Shown one piece after another: positions 27,560 through 36,392 of a stretch of DNA of 64,000 bases (position 1 is its first letter; every line of letters starts with the position of its first letter). Origin of the DNA: DYRB01 sp963845265. Lineage in GTDB: Bacteria; Pseudomonadota; Gammaproteobacteria; Chromatiales; Chromatiaceae. The notes below the pieces were generated by a model, which worked only from the letters and a program-made list of their open reading frames with translations, did no database searches and was not told the origin of the DNA. The stretch covers positions 1 to 64,000 of the forward strand of contig CAWJRN010000014.1 in assembly GCA_963845265.1 (NCBI GenBank), given 5' to 3'. The position numbers were made by a program, and so were the translations under genes.

Positions 27560-28317
27560 GCCTAATACCTAAGCATTCGTGCGTTGGGATGTGGACGCTC
27601 AGACGACAAATCGTAGGTCCTGGTCGACAAGCGGGTGAAGGTCCAGACTTCAACCTGGGCCCCGATGTCGCCAGGAGGCTGGCCGCCGCCTCGCAGGATG
27701 CTGTTGCCCACAGCTTCGATATGTGGCGCCGTATGGGTAGTGGGAATTCGCATGGTTCGGTGGGAACTAGTAGGGGTCTTGTTCTTCGGCGTCAGATATC
27801 GGTTCATTTACAGGGGCTTGGATCGGGTGTGTCGGTTAACGGGTCTCATATCGCTGGCGGAAGGAACATTTGAAGTGCGGTGTCCGAGCAGGCCGCAAAG
27901 GCTGCAGGTGGACAGTACAGGCGGGGGAGGGACATCAACCCTTGGTTGGGATCAGGGAGGCAATTCCGGCCAACCGTGGCGCTGACGCCTTTTTCGCCTA
28001 GCGTTTCACCATGAGTATGACCGGCGGCTAGGGGTGAGACAAGAGAGGTCGATCACAGGTTGCCGTGTGGACGCTACGATGGGTAAGAAGGGTGAGGGAG
28101 CACGCAGGGTCATGGGAGTACGCAGGGACCATCTGCCACTCGCGGAGGTCGCGGGGTCCAGATTGCGCGGGTTCAAGCGGACGCGGAAAACTGCAAGATG
28201 TCGGGGCGCGCTGCGTATCCCGGGCAGACGGCAAGCACCGCGCACGACGCTTTGACCGCACCGTGCAAGGGGGCGTGCGTTAAAGCGCACGAATCCACCG
28301 TTTCCGGAGGACCCATC
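27560..28317. other. 758-base stretch without a recognisable gene
   Basis: Both strands contain only short frames with no family features or good ribosome binding sites. It should hold the promoter of the leftward pilus operon and, at its right end, the promoter of the antitoxin gene at 28318. No palindromic repeat of the window's main families occurs here. Confidence 0.5.
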
Positions 28318-28560
28318 ATGACCAGCATGACTGCCACTGAGGCGCGTAAGCGGCTTTACGCGCTTGTTGACGAGGTTCAGGAGTCTCACGCGCCGATCCA
28401 GATCACTGGCAAGCGTGGCAGCGCCGTGCTCGTCGGAGACGAGGATTGGCGAGCCGTTCAAGAGACGCTTTGCTTGGTCTCAATCTCTGGGATGAGGGAG
28501 TCGATCATGGACGGCATGGCCACGCCGGCCGAGGGCCTTGCCAACGAGATCGAGTGGTGA
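28318..28560 (+). CDS. Phd/YefM-family antitoxin
   Basis: An 80-residue protein. MTATEARKRLYALVDEVQESHAPIQITGKRGSAVLVGDEDWRAVQETL is the YefM/Phd DNA-binding fold, and the C-terminal third (MRESIMDGMATPAEGLANEIEW) is the toxin-wrapping tail. GGAGG precedes the ATG at 28318; the open frame continues upstream but without homology. The toxin gene starts inside its stop codon. The pair should be autoregulated. Confidence 0.85.
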   Translation: MTSMTATEARKRLYALVDEVQESHAPIQITGKRGSAVLVGDEDWRAVQETLCLVSISGMRESIMDGMATPAEGLANEIEW

Positions 28561-28820
28561 ATTGGCGACTGGTCTACACCAGAGCCGCCCAGAACGACGC
28601 CAAGAAGCTATCCACCGCTGGGCTTAGCGCAAAGGCCCAAAGGCTACTCGGTTGCTTTGCCCGGGACCCCTTCCAAACGCCGCCGCGGTTCGAGGAACTT
28701 GTAGGCGACTTGAGCGGCGCGTACTCCCGGCGGATCAGCATCCAGCATCGACTCGTGTACCAGGTCCTGCCAGAGGAGCAGGTCGTCAAGGTGCTCCGGA
28801 TGTGGTCGCACTACGAGTGA
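28557..28820 (+). CDS. yoeB: YoeB-family mRNA interferase toxin
   Basis: An 87-residue Txe/YoeB toxin starting with GTG in the overlap with the antitoxin. It has WRLVYTRAAQNDAKKL, RFEELVGDLSGAYSRRISIQHRLVYQV with the catalytic Arg/His region, and a C-terminal MWSHYE, the conserved end of YoeB (His and Tyr at the active site). It cleaves mRNA in the ribosomal A site. Length and motifs are complete, so the pair is probably functional. A REP-like unit (GTAGGGTGCGG) follows directly at 28829. Confidence 0.9.
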   Translation: MNWRLVYTRAAQNDAKKLSTAGLSAKAQRLLGCFARDPFQTPPRFEELVGDLSGAYSRRISIQHRLVYQVLPEEQVVKVLRMWSHYE

Positions 28821-28876
28821 TGGAAGTCGCGTAGGGTGCGGTGAGCGTGCGGACCGCGCCAATTGTTGCCGGTGTG

Positions 28877-29421
28877 GTTCCTTCGTCACAGCATCGCACA
28901 AGGCGTCGTCAGCCCCTCTGCGAAGACGGCCGAGAAGCCCCGGTCTGGAGACCGATTGCTCGCCAAGCTCGACCACTTCGTCCCTGTCCGCCACGGTGAC
29001 TGTCAGACCGACCGAGCCCTGGTGCAGGGTGTCTACGATTCCCAGCGTCTCGGTTTGCGCGGCGTGGGGGGTGAACAGCGTCAGGCACGTCGCGCCATGC
29101 TTGATTGGCAGATAGTCTTTGAGGGCACGGATCTCCCGGTAGGTGAGGAATTTTTCTCGTCCGTCGATGCGTGTCGTGCTCGCGGAGGCGATCTCGACGA
29201 TCAGGCAGGGTTGCTCCTGCCAGCAGCTGAGGCGATCCTGCGCCTGGCAGCACGCCATCAGGTCGGGGTAATAGAAATGTCGTCACCCGCGATGTACAGG
29301 TGCAGCTTGAGGTCGAACATGAGCACCTGGCAGGTCCCGCCGCGCAGGTGTCCATGCAGGGTAGCCGGAGGTTGCCGGGGATGGGGTTGTGGGCGGTTGC
29401 CGACGCTCTCCCGATGATCAC
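28877..29421 (-). pseudogene. Decayed Uma2-family (DUF820) endonuclease-like gene
   Basis: A leftward frame from about 29258 reads QEQPCLIVEIASASTTRIDGREKFLTYREIRALKDYLPI, the Uma2/DUF820 restriction-endonuclease-like core (the E-x-x-SxST and REK block; continuous in the DNA). The N-terminal half (AHNPIPGNLRL, LHLYIAGDDI) is split between other frames, and the C-terminus runs into unrelated sequence. At least two shifts are needed to join the parts, and no clean start exists. Uma2 genes are often multicopy in Chromatiales and cyanobacteria. I regard it as inactive. Confidence 0.65.
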
Positions 29422-29565
29422 GAGCTCGATCGGCAGATGGAGCTTGACGTAGGAGGCCTACGGCGATACTGCAATACCCTTCGGGACCTCGCCAAGGGGG
29501 GCGATTTGGCTCGCGCCCGAGCTGGCCCTGGCACTACACGACCTTACCCAATCCGAGCTCGGTGG
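29413..29565 (+). repeat. Degenerate copy of the AbrB/Doc module junction at 30382-30540
   Basis: The 3' end of the AbrB-type antitoxin gene and the start of the Fic/Doc fragment at 30382-30540 recur here in the same orientation with many substitutions and small indels. Shared blocks include CGGCGATACTGCAATACCCT versus CGGCGATACCGCAATACCCT and an identical GAGCTGGCCCTGGCACTACA. No start or frame remains, so this is a fossil partial duplication. Confidence 0.75.
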
Positions 29566-29574
29566 CAATTTGCG

Positions 29575-29907
29575 TCATCTCGTGCACGAGAGGTACTGGC
29601 ATACCGCGTGGAGTATTCGACTGAAAGCGGTCTCGGTTATCTTGCCGACTCGCCGAGCGATGAGGGCATCGTTGAGTGTGAAGACCTTATCTGGCCGCAC
29701 GATGCTTGCCTTTGGTAGGCCGCCCAGTTCAAAATCATCGCTGGTCAGCGTGGTCTGGATCTCATGCCGGAGCTGCGACGTGATCTGAACCGCCACGAAG
29801 TCGCCCGAGATGTTCGGCTGCGTCAGGACCAAGACCGGCCGCAGTTTTGTCGCGGAAAGGTCGGTGAAGGGGAAGCGCAGCAAGACGATGTCACACGGCT
29901 GGGGCAT
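29575..29907 (-). CDS. PemK/MazF-family mRNA interferase toxin
   Basis: A 110-residue protein with CDIVLLRFPFTDLSATKLRPVLVL at the N-terminus, the MazF loop with the conserved Arg-Pro. It continues with SGDFVAVQITSQ, FELGGLPKASIVRPDKVFTLND and a C-terminal helix IGRR-like segment (ALIARRVGKI). These endoribonucleases cut mRNA at short motifs. It follows the DUF2281 antitoxin with a 17-base overlap on the minus strand. The complete length suggests an intact toxin. Confidence 0.85.
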   Translation of the reverse strand: MPQPCDIVLLRFPFTDLSATKLRPVLVLTQPNISGDFVAVQITSQLRHEIQTTLTSDDFELGGLPKASIVRPDKVFTLNDALIARRVGKITETAFSRILHAVCQYLSCTR

Positions 29908-30091
29908 CGTTCCACACGTCGTCGTTTTCGTTCATCCAGTCGGCTAGTGCGCTCTGTTGAGCGAGCAACAGGTCGTGGTCCTCCTGCGAGGATTCCCGTT
30001 GAGCCAGAAAGTGTGCGAAATCCAGCACCTCTCGAGCGGCATCGTCGGGCAGGCGCTTCACTGATTCGTATACAAGCACTGCAACGTCCAT
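29891..30091 (-). CDS. DUF2281-type antitoxin
   Basis: A 66-residue protein: VLVYESVKRLPDDAAREVLDFAHFLAQRE is the DUF2281/VapB-like helical motif, and the acidic C-terminus (WMNENDDVWNDAP) is typical of the toxin-binding tail. It is the upstream partner of the PemK/MazF toxin, overlapping it by 17 bases. DUF2281 proteins are regularly paired with MazF- or PIN-type toxins. No strong ribosome binding site is obvious before the ATG. Confidence 0.8.
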   Translation of the reverse strand: MDVAVLVYESVKRLPDDAAREVLDFAHFLAQRESSQEDHDLLLAQQSALADWMNENDDVWNDAPAV

Positions 30092-30240
30092 GGGGTTATT
30101 CTCGACTGGGGATATCTGTGAAGGCTACCTTTGGGGAAGTAGCACTGGGATGACGCACCGAGAAACGTATCGATCATGACGATTGTAAGCAACTGGGTCC
30201 ACTTTACTGTAATTACTTTGGTAGTCACGAGGGCGAGCAG

Positions 30241-30468
30241 ATGGTGGAACTTAAGGTCGTCAAGATCGGCAATTCGTTGGGTGTGCGTCTGCCACGGGAC
30301 GTGCTTGTCCGCATGCACTTGGGCGAGGGCGACAAGTTCGTGCTGACGGAGGCGCCGGAGGGTGGTTACCGTCTCTCCCCCTATGATCCCGAGTTCGAGC
30401 GGCAGCTGGAGCTTGCCGACGAAGGCATGCGGCGATACCGCAATACCCTAAAAGCACTCGCCAAGTGA
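30241..30468 (+). CDS. AbrB/MazE-family antitoxin
   Basis: A 75-residue swapped-hairpin DNA-binding protein: LKVVKIGNSLGVRLPRDVLVRMHLGEGDKFVL is the AbrB fold. The C-terminal part (FERQLELADEGMRRYRNTLKALAK) fits antitoxins of the Doc-type pairs. The ATG at 30241 follows GAGGGCGAGCAG. It overlaps the downstream Fic/Doc fragment by 4 bases (GTGA). Confidence 0.85.
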   Translation: MVELKVVKIGNSLGVRLPRDVLVRMHLGEGDKFVLTEAPEGGYRLSPYDPEFERQLELADEGMRRYRNTLKALAK

Positions 30469-30599
30469 GGGAGCCGATCGGGCTCGCAGCCGAGCTGGCC
30501 CTGGCACTACACGACCGCATCCTATCCGAGTTCGGGGGATCGACGGAGGAAGCCTTCACACGCTGGCTTACGGACCATGTTGATCCGCCGGGGCACTGA
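30465..30599 (+). pseudogene. Truncated Fic/Doc-family toxin (N-terminal 44 residues)
   Basis: Starts GTG in the overlap with the AbrB gene and reads EPIGLAAELALALHDRILSEFGGS, the N-terminal helices of Doc-type toxins. It then diverges (TEEAFTRWLTDHVDPPGH) and stops. The Fic motif HxFxxxNG that transfers the phosphate or AMP group is absent. The antitoxin upstream is therefore orphaned in this copy. Confidence 0.6.
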
Positions 30600-30687
30600 G
30601 CGAACGACGAGGCCCTTTATCACCGCGGCCAGCAGACGTGGAACAGCTGCGTCGTTCGGGTGGTGCTTCATTGAGTCATGGAAAAGT

Positions 30688-30722
30688 TCGTAGGCTGGGG
30701 TGAGCTTGCGAACCCCAGCGGT
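30688..30722. repeat. REP-like unit, GTAGGCTGGG subtype
   Basis: GTAGGCTGGGGTGAGCTTGC followed by GAACCCCAGC, a single hairpin of the same subtype as 16330-16416. It sits in the 210-base gap between the Doc fragment and the DUF4351 fragment; I see nothing else there. Confidence 0.75.
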
Positions 30723-30812
30723 GCCAGAGAAAAGCCAACGCTGCCTTGGACTTCGGTGTGGCTCGGCCGCCGGGCTCGCTTTGCCCGGTTGCGCCGAGGA
30801 CGCCGCTGCCGG

Positions 30813-31061
30813 CTATGGGTCTGTCCGGAAGACGCCGTCCAGGGTGTCGGCATCCAGCATCCGATCCCCCCACGCCTCCAGTTCAGCAACGGTGGCGGAG
30901 GCCAGTTGTTGCTCGACCCAGTCCGGCAAGGCACCAAAGCGGCGGACAAGGAGGCGGTGAAGGAATTGGGCCTCTCCCTCTTGCTTCCACTGTTCAGTCC
31001 ACTCTTGCACTCGTTCGGCCAGCATCACACGTACCTCGGTCAGTTCGTTGACGGCACCCAA
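30813..31061 (-). pseudogene. DUF4351 fragment (C-terminus of a Rpn/transposase-like nuclease)
   Basis: The 82-residue frame contains EGEAQFLHRLLVRRFGALPDWVEQQLASATVAELEAWGDRMLDADTLDGVF, the DUF4351 domain normally found at the C-terminus of Rpn-family recombination-promoting nucleases (this is one continuous domain). The nuclease part is missing: the frame opens with a TTG at 31061, directly at the pgm stop codon. So it is a 3' remnant left behind by a deletion next to pgm. Confidence 0.65.
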
Positions 31062-32696
31062 TCAGGTGACCACGTCCGGCTCTGCCCGCCCGGTGCGGGC
31101 CTCGATCTGGGCCAACTCGCGGGCGATCAGGATCAGTGGGGCCATGGCCTCCTGGGTGTCCTGGTCGTGCTTGGCCGGGTCGGGTTCGTAGAACTCCAGA
31201 TAGACCCTCAGGGTCGCGCCCTGGGTTCCGGTCCCGGACAGGCGCAGCACGATGCGCGAGCCGCCGTCGAATCCGATGCGTATCCCCTGTTGCTCGGAGC
31301 GGCTGCCGTCGATGGGGTCGGTGTAGGCGAAGTCGTCTGCATACTCCACCTGCTGTCCGCCCAGGGTCTGCCCGGGTAGGTCCGGGAGCAGGCGGCGCAG
31401 GTGGTCCATGAGCCCCTCGGCGGCGGTGCTGTCGACGGCCTCGTAGTCGTGGCGGGTGTAGTAGTTGCGCCCAAAGCGGCGCCAGTGCTCGTGGACGATC
31501 CCGGCCACCGACTGGCGACGTACGGCCAGCAGGTTGAGCCAGAACAGCACTGCCCAGAGGCCGTCTTTCTCGCGCACATGGTCGGAGCCGGTGCCGAAGC
31601 TCTCCTCGCCACACAGGGTGATGCGCCCGGCGTCGAGCAGGTTGCCGAAGAATTTCCACCCCGTGGGGGTCTCGAAAGACTCCACCCCGAGCTGAGCGGC
31701 GACGCGATCCGCCGCCTGGCTGGTGGGCATGGAGCGGGCGATGCCGGAGATGCCGGACTGATAGCCGGGTACCAGGTGGGCGTTGGCGGCGAGCACCGCG
31801 AGGCTGTCGCTGGGGGTCACGAAAAAGTCCTTGCCGAGGACCATGTTGCGGTCGCCGTCGCCGTCCGAGGCGGCGCCAAAGTCCAGTCCATCGGCACCCT
31901 GGGTCAGGGCCACCAGTTCCTGGGCGTGGGCCAGGTTGGGGTCCGGGTGGTGGCCGCCGAAGTCGGGCAGGGGGGTCCCGTTCATGACCGTGCCGGGCTC
32001 GGCGCCCAGGCGTCGCTCCAGGATCTCCTGGGCATAGGGGCCGGTGACCGCGTGCATGGCGTCGAAGCGCATGCGGAACTGGCCGCTGTTGAAGAGCTGG
32101 TGGATCGCGTTGAAGTCGAACAGGGCGGCCATGAGGTCCGCGTAGTCGCTGACCGGGTCGATGACCTCGACGGTCATGTCTCCGAGGGTGGCGCTGCCGT
32201 CGTGATCCAGGTCGAGGTCAGGCGCGTCCAGGGTCAGATAACGGTCGATGTCCCCGGTACGGGCGTACATGGCCTCGGTCATGGTCTCCGAGGCGGGACC
32301 GCCGGCGGCGCCGTTGAACTTGATGCCGAAGTCCTCGTCCGGTCCGCCTGGGTTGTGGCTGGCGGACAGGATGATGCCGCCCTGGGCCTGGCGCTTGCGG
32401 ATGACGCAGGAGGCGGCTGGGGTGGAGAGGATGCCGCCACGTCCCACCAGGGTCTTGGCCACCCCGTTGGCAGCGGCCATGCGCAGGATGGTCTGAATGG
32501 CCTCGCGGTTGTAGAAGCGCCCGTCGCCGCCGACCACCAGGGTGCCGCCCTGCAGGCCGGGCTGGGTGTCGAAGATCGCCTGGACGAAATTCTCGAGATA
32601 ATTCGGTTGTTGGAAGACCTTGACCTTCTTGCGCAACCCGGAGGTGCCTGGACGCTGTCCGGCGAACGGCTGGGTGCTGACGACGCTGGGTACCAT
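31062..32696 (-). CDS. pgm: Phosphoglucomutase (alpha-D-glucose phosphate-specific)
   Basis: A 544-residue alpha-D-phosphohexomutase that interconverts glucose 1- and 6-phosphate for glycogen and sugar-nucleotide synthesis. Active-site loop LSASHNPGGPDEDFGIKFN contains the phosphoserine near residue 120. The metal site is DGDGDR, the sugar-binding loop GEESFG, and the phosphate-binding loop RLSGTGTQGATLR near the C-terminus. I placed the start at 32696 (MVPSVVSTQPFAGQRPGTSG), where the family N-terminus begins; an upstream in-frame ATG would add 12 residues. It is transcribed divergently from htpG. Confidence 0.95.
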   Translation of the reverse strand: MVPSVVSTQPFAGQRPGTSGLRKKVKVFQQPNYLENFVQAIFDTQPGLQGGTLVVGGDGRFYNREAIQTILRMAAANGVAKTLVGRGGILSTPAASCVIRKRQAQGGIILSASHNPGGPDEDFGIKFNGAAGGPASETMTEAMYARTGDIDRYLTLDAPDLDLDHDGSATLGDMTVEVIDPVSDYADLMAALFDFNAIHQLFNSGQFRMRFDAMHAVTGPYAQEILERRLGAEPGTVMNGTPLPDFGGHHPDPNLAHAQELVALTQGADGLDFGAASDGDGDRNMVLGKDFFVTPSDSLAVLAANAHLVPGYQSGISGIARSMPTSQAADRVAAQLGVESFETPTGWKFFGNLLDAGRITLCGEESFGTGSDHVREKDGLWAVLFWLNLLAVRRQSVAGIVHEHWRRFGRNYYTRHDYEAVDSTAAEGLMDHLRRLLPDLPGQTLGGQQVEYADDFAYTDPIDGSRSEQQGIRIGFDGGSRIVLRLSGTGTQGATLRVYLEFYEPDPAKHDQDTQEAMAPLILIARELAQIEARTGRAEPDVVT

Positions 32697-32833
32697 GTGG
32701 AAAAGCCCTTGATTAGCGTGGATGTAACCCACATTTTGCCACGCGCCGCTAACGCCCGTGGCCCGCGCGCCATTTTAGCCCCGCCACGGCTGGGGCCATT
32801 ACGGTTTTTTCGCACCTACCGCAGGACCGATCC

Positions 32834-34759
32834 ATGACTGTTGACACCCATAAAGAAACCCTGGAATTCAAGGCAGAGGTCAGCCAGGTGCTGGACCTGG
32901 TGATCCGCTCCCTGTACTCGAATAAGGAGATCTTCCTCCGCGAGCTGGTCTCCAACGCCTCCGACGCCGCCGAGAAGCTGCGCTTCGAGGCCCTCACCGA
33001 CGAGGGGCTGTACGAGAACGAAGGCGACCTGCGCATCCGCATCGACGTGGACAAGGAGGCCGGCACCCTGACCGTGGCCGACAACGGCATCGGCATGAGC
33101 CGGGCAGAGGTGGTGGACACCATCGGCAGCATCGCCAGCTCCGGCACCCGTCGCTTCCTGGAGAGCATGACCGGCGACCAGGCCAAAGACAGCCGGCTCA
33201 TCGGTCAGTTCGGCGTGGGCTTCTACTCCGCCTTCATCGTCGCCGATCGCGTCACCCTGACCTCCCGCCGGGCCGGTCTGGCCCCGGAGCATGGGGTGCG
33301 CTGGGAGTCCGACGGGCGGGGATCTTTCACCCTCGAGACGCTTGAGCTACCCCACCGGGGTACGGCCGTGACCCTGCACCTGAAGGAGGACGAAAAGGAG
33401 CTCCTGGAGTCCTGGACCCTGCGCACCATCATCGGCAAGTTCTCCGACCACATCGCCATCCCGGTGGAGATGCGCAAGGAGTCCTATGGGGGCGAGGACG
33501 AGGGCGAGGATGCCAAGCCCGAGACCCCCGAGTACGAGCAGGTCAACCGCGGCACCGCGCTGTGGATGCGCAACAAGGCCGAGATCACCGCGGACGAGTA
33601 CAACGACTTCTACAAGCACGTCTCCCACGACTTCGAAGACCCGTTGGCCTATGCCCACAATCGGGTGGAGGGCTCAAGCGAGTACACCAGCCTGTTGTTC
33701 GTCCCCAAGCGCGCCCCCTGGGACCTTTGGGATCGGGATCAGAAGCATGGTGTGAAGCTGTTCGTGCGGCGCGTCTTCATCATGGACGAGGCGGACCGGC
33801 TGATGCCCCACTACCTGCGCTTCGTCAAGGGCGTGGTGGACTCCGACGACCTGCCGCTCAACGTCTCCCGCGAGCTGCTTCAGCACAATCGCAAGATCGA
33901 CACCATCCGCCAGGCCAACACCAAGCGCATCCTGGGGCTGCTGGAGACCCTGGCGACGGAAGAGCCGGACAAGTACAAGGAGTTCTGGTCCGCCTTCGGC
34001 AAGGTGCTGAAGGAGGGCCCGGGGGAGGACATGGCCAACCGCGAGCGGCTGGCTGGGCTGATGCGTTTCTCGACCACGGCGGTGGAGGGCAGCGACCAGA
34101 CCGAGTCTCTGGACGGCTATATCGAGCGCATGCAGGAGGGGCAGGACAAGATCTACTACATCACCGCCGACAGCCCCGCGGCGGCTCGCCACAGCCCGCA
34201 CCTGGAGGTCTTTGGCAAGAAGGGCGTCGAGGTGCTGCTCTTGTCCGACCGGGTGGACGAGTGGTTGGTCTCGCATCTGGACGAGTACAAGGGTAAGCAC
34301 CTGCAGTCGGTGACCAAGGGCGATCTGGATTTGGGCGGCTTGGCGGACCAAGAAGAGAAGGCCGAGGTCGAAAAGGCTGCCGAGGCTCATGCCCCGCTCC
34401 TGACCCGGCTCAAGGAGGCCCTGGGCGAACGGGTCAGCGAGGTCAAGGTCAGCACCCGGTTGGTGGACTCCCCGGCCTGTTTGGTGGTCGGGGCCCACGA
34501 CATGAGCGCCAACCTGGCGCGGGTGCTCAAGGCCGTGGGTCAGGACGCCCCGGCGAGCAAGCCGACCCTGGAGGTCAATCTGGACCACCCCCTGGTCAAG
34601 CGTCTGGAGACGGAGGAGGACGCCACCCGGTTCGAGGACCTGGGCCTGATCCTCTTCGACCAGGCGCAGCTCGCCGAGGGTGGTCAGTTGGACGACCCGG
34701 CCGCCTTCGTCGGGCGGCTCAACAAGCTCATGCTGGGTGTGCTGCTCAGCGGCGGTTGA
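32834..34759 (+). CDS. htpG: Molecular chaperone HtpG (Hsp90)
   Basis: A 641-residue bacterial Hsp90. GHKL ATPase motifs: ELVSNASDAAEKLR near residue 35, ADNGIGM, and GQFGVGFYSAF. The middle domain has the catalytic Arg region (VKGVVDSDDLPLNVSRELLQ), and the C-terminal dimerisation domain is complete. It assists late folding of client proteins in the cytoplasm. The ATG at 32834 has CAGGA upstream. I saw no clear sigma32 promoter. A GC-rich hairpin (CCCTCTCCC/GAGAGGG) follows the stop. Confidence 0.97.
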   Translation: MTVDTHKETLEFKAEVSQVLDLVIRSLYSNKEIFLRELVSNASDAAEKLRFEALTDEGLYENEGDLRIRIDVDKEAGTLTVADNGIGMSRAEVVDTIGSIASSGTRRFLESMTGDQAKDSRLIGQFGVGFYSAFIVADRVTLTSRRAGLAPEHGVRWESDGRGSFTLETLELPHRGTAVTLHLKEDEKELLESWTLRTIIGKFSDHIAIPVEMRKESYGGEDEGEDAKPETPEYEQVNRGTALWMRNKAEITADEYNDFYKHVSHDFEDPLAYAHNRVEGSSEYTSLLFVPKRAPWDLWDRDQKHGVKLFVRRVFIMDEADRLMPHYLRFVKGVVDSDDLPLNVSRELLQHNRKIDTIRQANTKRILGLLETLATEEPDKYKEFWSAFGKVLKEGPGEDMANRERLAGLMRFSTTAVEGSDQTESLDGYIERMQEGQDKIYYITADSPAAARHSPHLEVFGKKGVEVLLLSDRVDEWLVSHLDEYKGKHLQSVTKGDLDLGGLADQEEKAEVEKAAEAHAPLLTRLKEALGERVSEVKVSTRLVDSPACLVVGAHDMSANLARVLKAVGQDAPASKPTLEVNLDHPLVKRLETEEDATRFEDLGLILFDQAQLAEGGQLDDPAAFVGRLNKLMLGVLLSGG

Positions 34760-34895
34760 GCCTCGGGGACTTTCTGGCCTGCGGTTCCCCTCTCCCCAGG
34801 GAGAGGGGCCGGGGGCGAGGGCGACCATGTCGCCAACGCGGAGGTTGTTTTGCGCCCGACCGTTGCTTCCAGGCAGCCACGTCGCTGGTGGTTAC

Positions 34896-34980
34896 TTCGT
34901 TCCCTGATGGCGCACGGTCTCGCAGAACAAACTCGCACTGACACCTGACAACTGACAACTGAAAACTTTCCAATTCGTGT
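34896..34980. repeat. Dispersed intergenic repeat, copy 1 (second copy near 40130-40198)
   Basis: The stretch with ACTGACACCTGACAACTGAC and then AACTGAAAACTTTCC is matched at 40150-40190 by a diverged copy ending in TTTGTGTG versus TTCGTGTG. Both copies lie just upstream of genes read rightwards (adk and prmB), within 80-150 bases of their starts. Confidence 0.6.
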
Positions 34981-35053
34981 GGGAATGGCCTCGATCGCCT
35001 CCCTGTGGCAGACTGAGCCGCTGATCGTGACCCAAGCAACAGGAGACAGTTCG

Positions 35054-35713
35054 ATGCGCGTGATTCTGCTCGGTGGCCCAGGTGCGGGCAAAGGTACTCA
35101 GGCAGGCTTCATCAAGGAGCATTTTGGTATTCCGCAGATCTCCACCGGAGACATGCTGCGGGCACACGTCAAGGCCGGCAGCGAACTCGGTGTGGCCGCC
35201 AAGAAGATCATGGACGCGGGTGGCCTGGTCTCTGACGACATCATCATGGGCATGGTCAAGGCGCGTATCACCGAGCCGGACTGCGCCAAAGGCTACCTGT
35301 TTGACGGCTTCCCCCGCACCCTGGTTCAGGCCGATGCCCTGAAGGATGCCGGGGTTGCGGTGGACGCGGTGGTCGAGATCGACGTCGACGACGAGGAGAT
35401 CATCCGGCGCATGTCCGGGCGGCGGGTCCATCTGGCCTCCGGGCGGACTTACCACGTCGCCTTCAATCCACCGAAGGCGGAAGGGGTGGACGACGTTACC
35501 GGCGAGCCGCTGATCCAGCGTGACGACGACCAGGAGGACACCGTGCGTGCCCGCCTGACCGTGTATCACGACCAGACTGAGCCGCTGGTTCAATATTATT
35601 CCAAGTGGGCCGCCGCGGGCGGCGCCGGTGCCCCCAAGTACGTCAAGGTCAACGGCATCGGCGGCGTGCAGGATATCCGCGATCAGATCATTGGGGCCCT
35701 GGAGGGCTTGTGA
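35054..35713 (+). CDS. adk: Adenylate kinase
   Basis: A 219-residue long-type adenylate kinase (AMP + ATP to 2 ADP). P-loop GGPGAGKGTQ is at residues 7-16, the AMP-binding STGDMLR follows, and GFPRT and the LID region GRRVHLASGRTYHVAFNPPKAEG are present. The LID lacks the four-Cys zinc site, as usual in gammaproteobacteria. The ATG at 35054 is set by AGGAGA at 35041-35046, although the frame is open 25 codons further upstream. A strong terminator follows. Confidence 0.97.
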   Translation: MRVILLGGPGAGKGTQAGFIKEHFGIPQISTGDMLRAHVKAGSELGVAAKKIMDAGGLVSDDIIMGMVKARITEPDCAKGYLFDGFPRTLVQADALKDAGVAVDAVVEIDVDDEEIIRRMSGRRVHLASGRTYHVAFNPPKAEGVDDVTGEPLIQRDDDQEDTVRARLTVYHDQTEPLVQYYSKWAAAGGAGAPKYVKVNGIGGVQDIRDQIIGALEGL

Positions 35714-35741
35714 TGCGCTGAGGGTGATATCTGAGCGACGA

Positions 35742-35768
35742 GGCCGGGCTTCGCCCGGCCTTTTTTTT
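35742..35768 (+). terminator. Rho-independent terminator of adk
   Basis: GGCCGGGC (35742-35749) and GCCCGGCC (35753-35760) form a perfect 8-bp stem with a TTC loop, followed by eight T residues. A strong intrinsic terminator 30 bases after the stop codon. Confidence 0.92.
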
Positions 35769-35773
35769 GGCTT

Positions 35774-35811
35774 TTGGTGGGTCCGCTTCGCTGATGACCC
35801 ACCCTGCGACG
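35774..35811. repeat. REP-like unit, GGTGGGTC subtype
   Basis: GGTGGGTCCGCTTCGCTGAT followed by GACCCACCCTGCGACG: one hairpin directly behind the adk terminator, similar to the unit at 14494-14532. Confidence 0.7.
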
Positions 35812-35904
35812 CCTGTCCTGGCTCAAGGATGTCAGCCCCGGCCCTGCGGGTATCTGGATCTTCTGGTAACATCTTGGCCAATTTCAGCCCAGCAGGATAA
35901 GCGA

Positions 35905-36288
35905 ATGCCCGTAGTAGAGTTGACCAAGGACAATTTTGAACAGACGATCAAGGACAACGCTTTTGTGATCGTCGACTTCTGGGCCCCTTGGTGCGGGCCC
36001 TGTCGCAATTTTGCCCCTGTTTACGAGAAGGTCTCCGCGGACCACGACGATATCGTCTTCGCCAAGATCAATACCGAAGACGAGCAGGAACTGGGGGCTC
36101 ACTTCCAGATTCGATCCATCCCGACCCTGATGATTTTCCGCGATCAGGTGATCATCTTCTCCCAGCCCGGTGCATTGCCCGAATCGTCCTTCCGCCAGTT
36201 GCTCGGCAAGGCCAAGGAACTGGACATGGACGAGGTGCGCAGTCAAATTGCTGCACAGCAGGCTCAACAGGCCCCCGGCAACGCCTGA
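35905..36288 (+). CDS. Thioredoxin-family protein
   Basis: A 127-residue cytoplasmic thioredoxin: VDFWAPWCGPC places the redox pair at C30 and C33, cis-proline lies in SIPTLMIF, and a C-terminal helical extension (LGKAKELDMDEVRSQIAAQQAQQAPGNA) goes about 20 residues beyond TrxA. This extended form is widespread next to metabolic genes and is not the main TrxA in every genome, so I leave the symbol blank. AGGA precedes the ATG at 35905. No transcription signal separates it clearly from adk other than the terminator and REP unit. Confidence 0.9.
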   Translation: MPVVELTKDNFEQTIKDNAFVIVDFWAPWCGPCRNFAPVYEKVSADHDDIVFAKINTEDEQELGAHFQIRSIPTLMIFRDQVIIFSQPGALPESSFRQLLGKAKELDMDEVRSQIAAQQAQQAPGNA

Positions 36289-36392
36289 ACTTGCGCGTTG
36301 TGCGCCATTGCAGCGATGGATCCCCTGAGTTGAATCGACCCTGGCAGGGCGGCCTTGTCCCGACCCGTGTGCGGCAAGACTGCCTAGGCCAG

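Noticed and set aside
31401..32837. 478-codon plus-strand frame opposite pgm
   Set aside because: Same shadow effect; its composition is Val/Gly/His-rich without motifs, and pgm is complete on the other strand.
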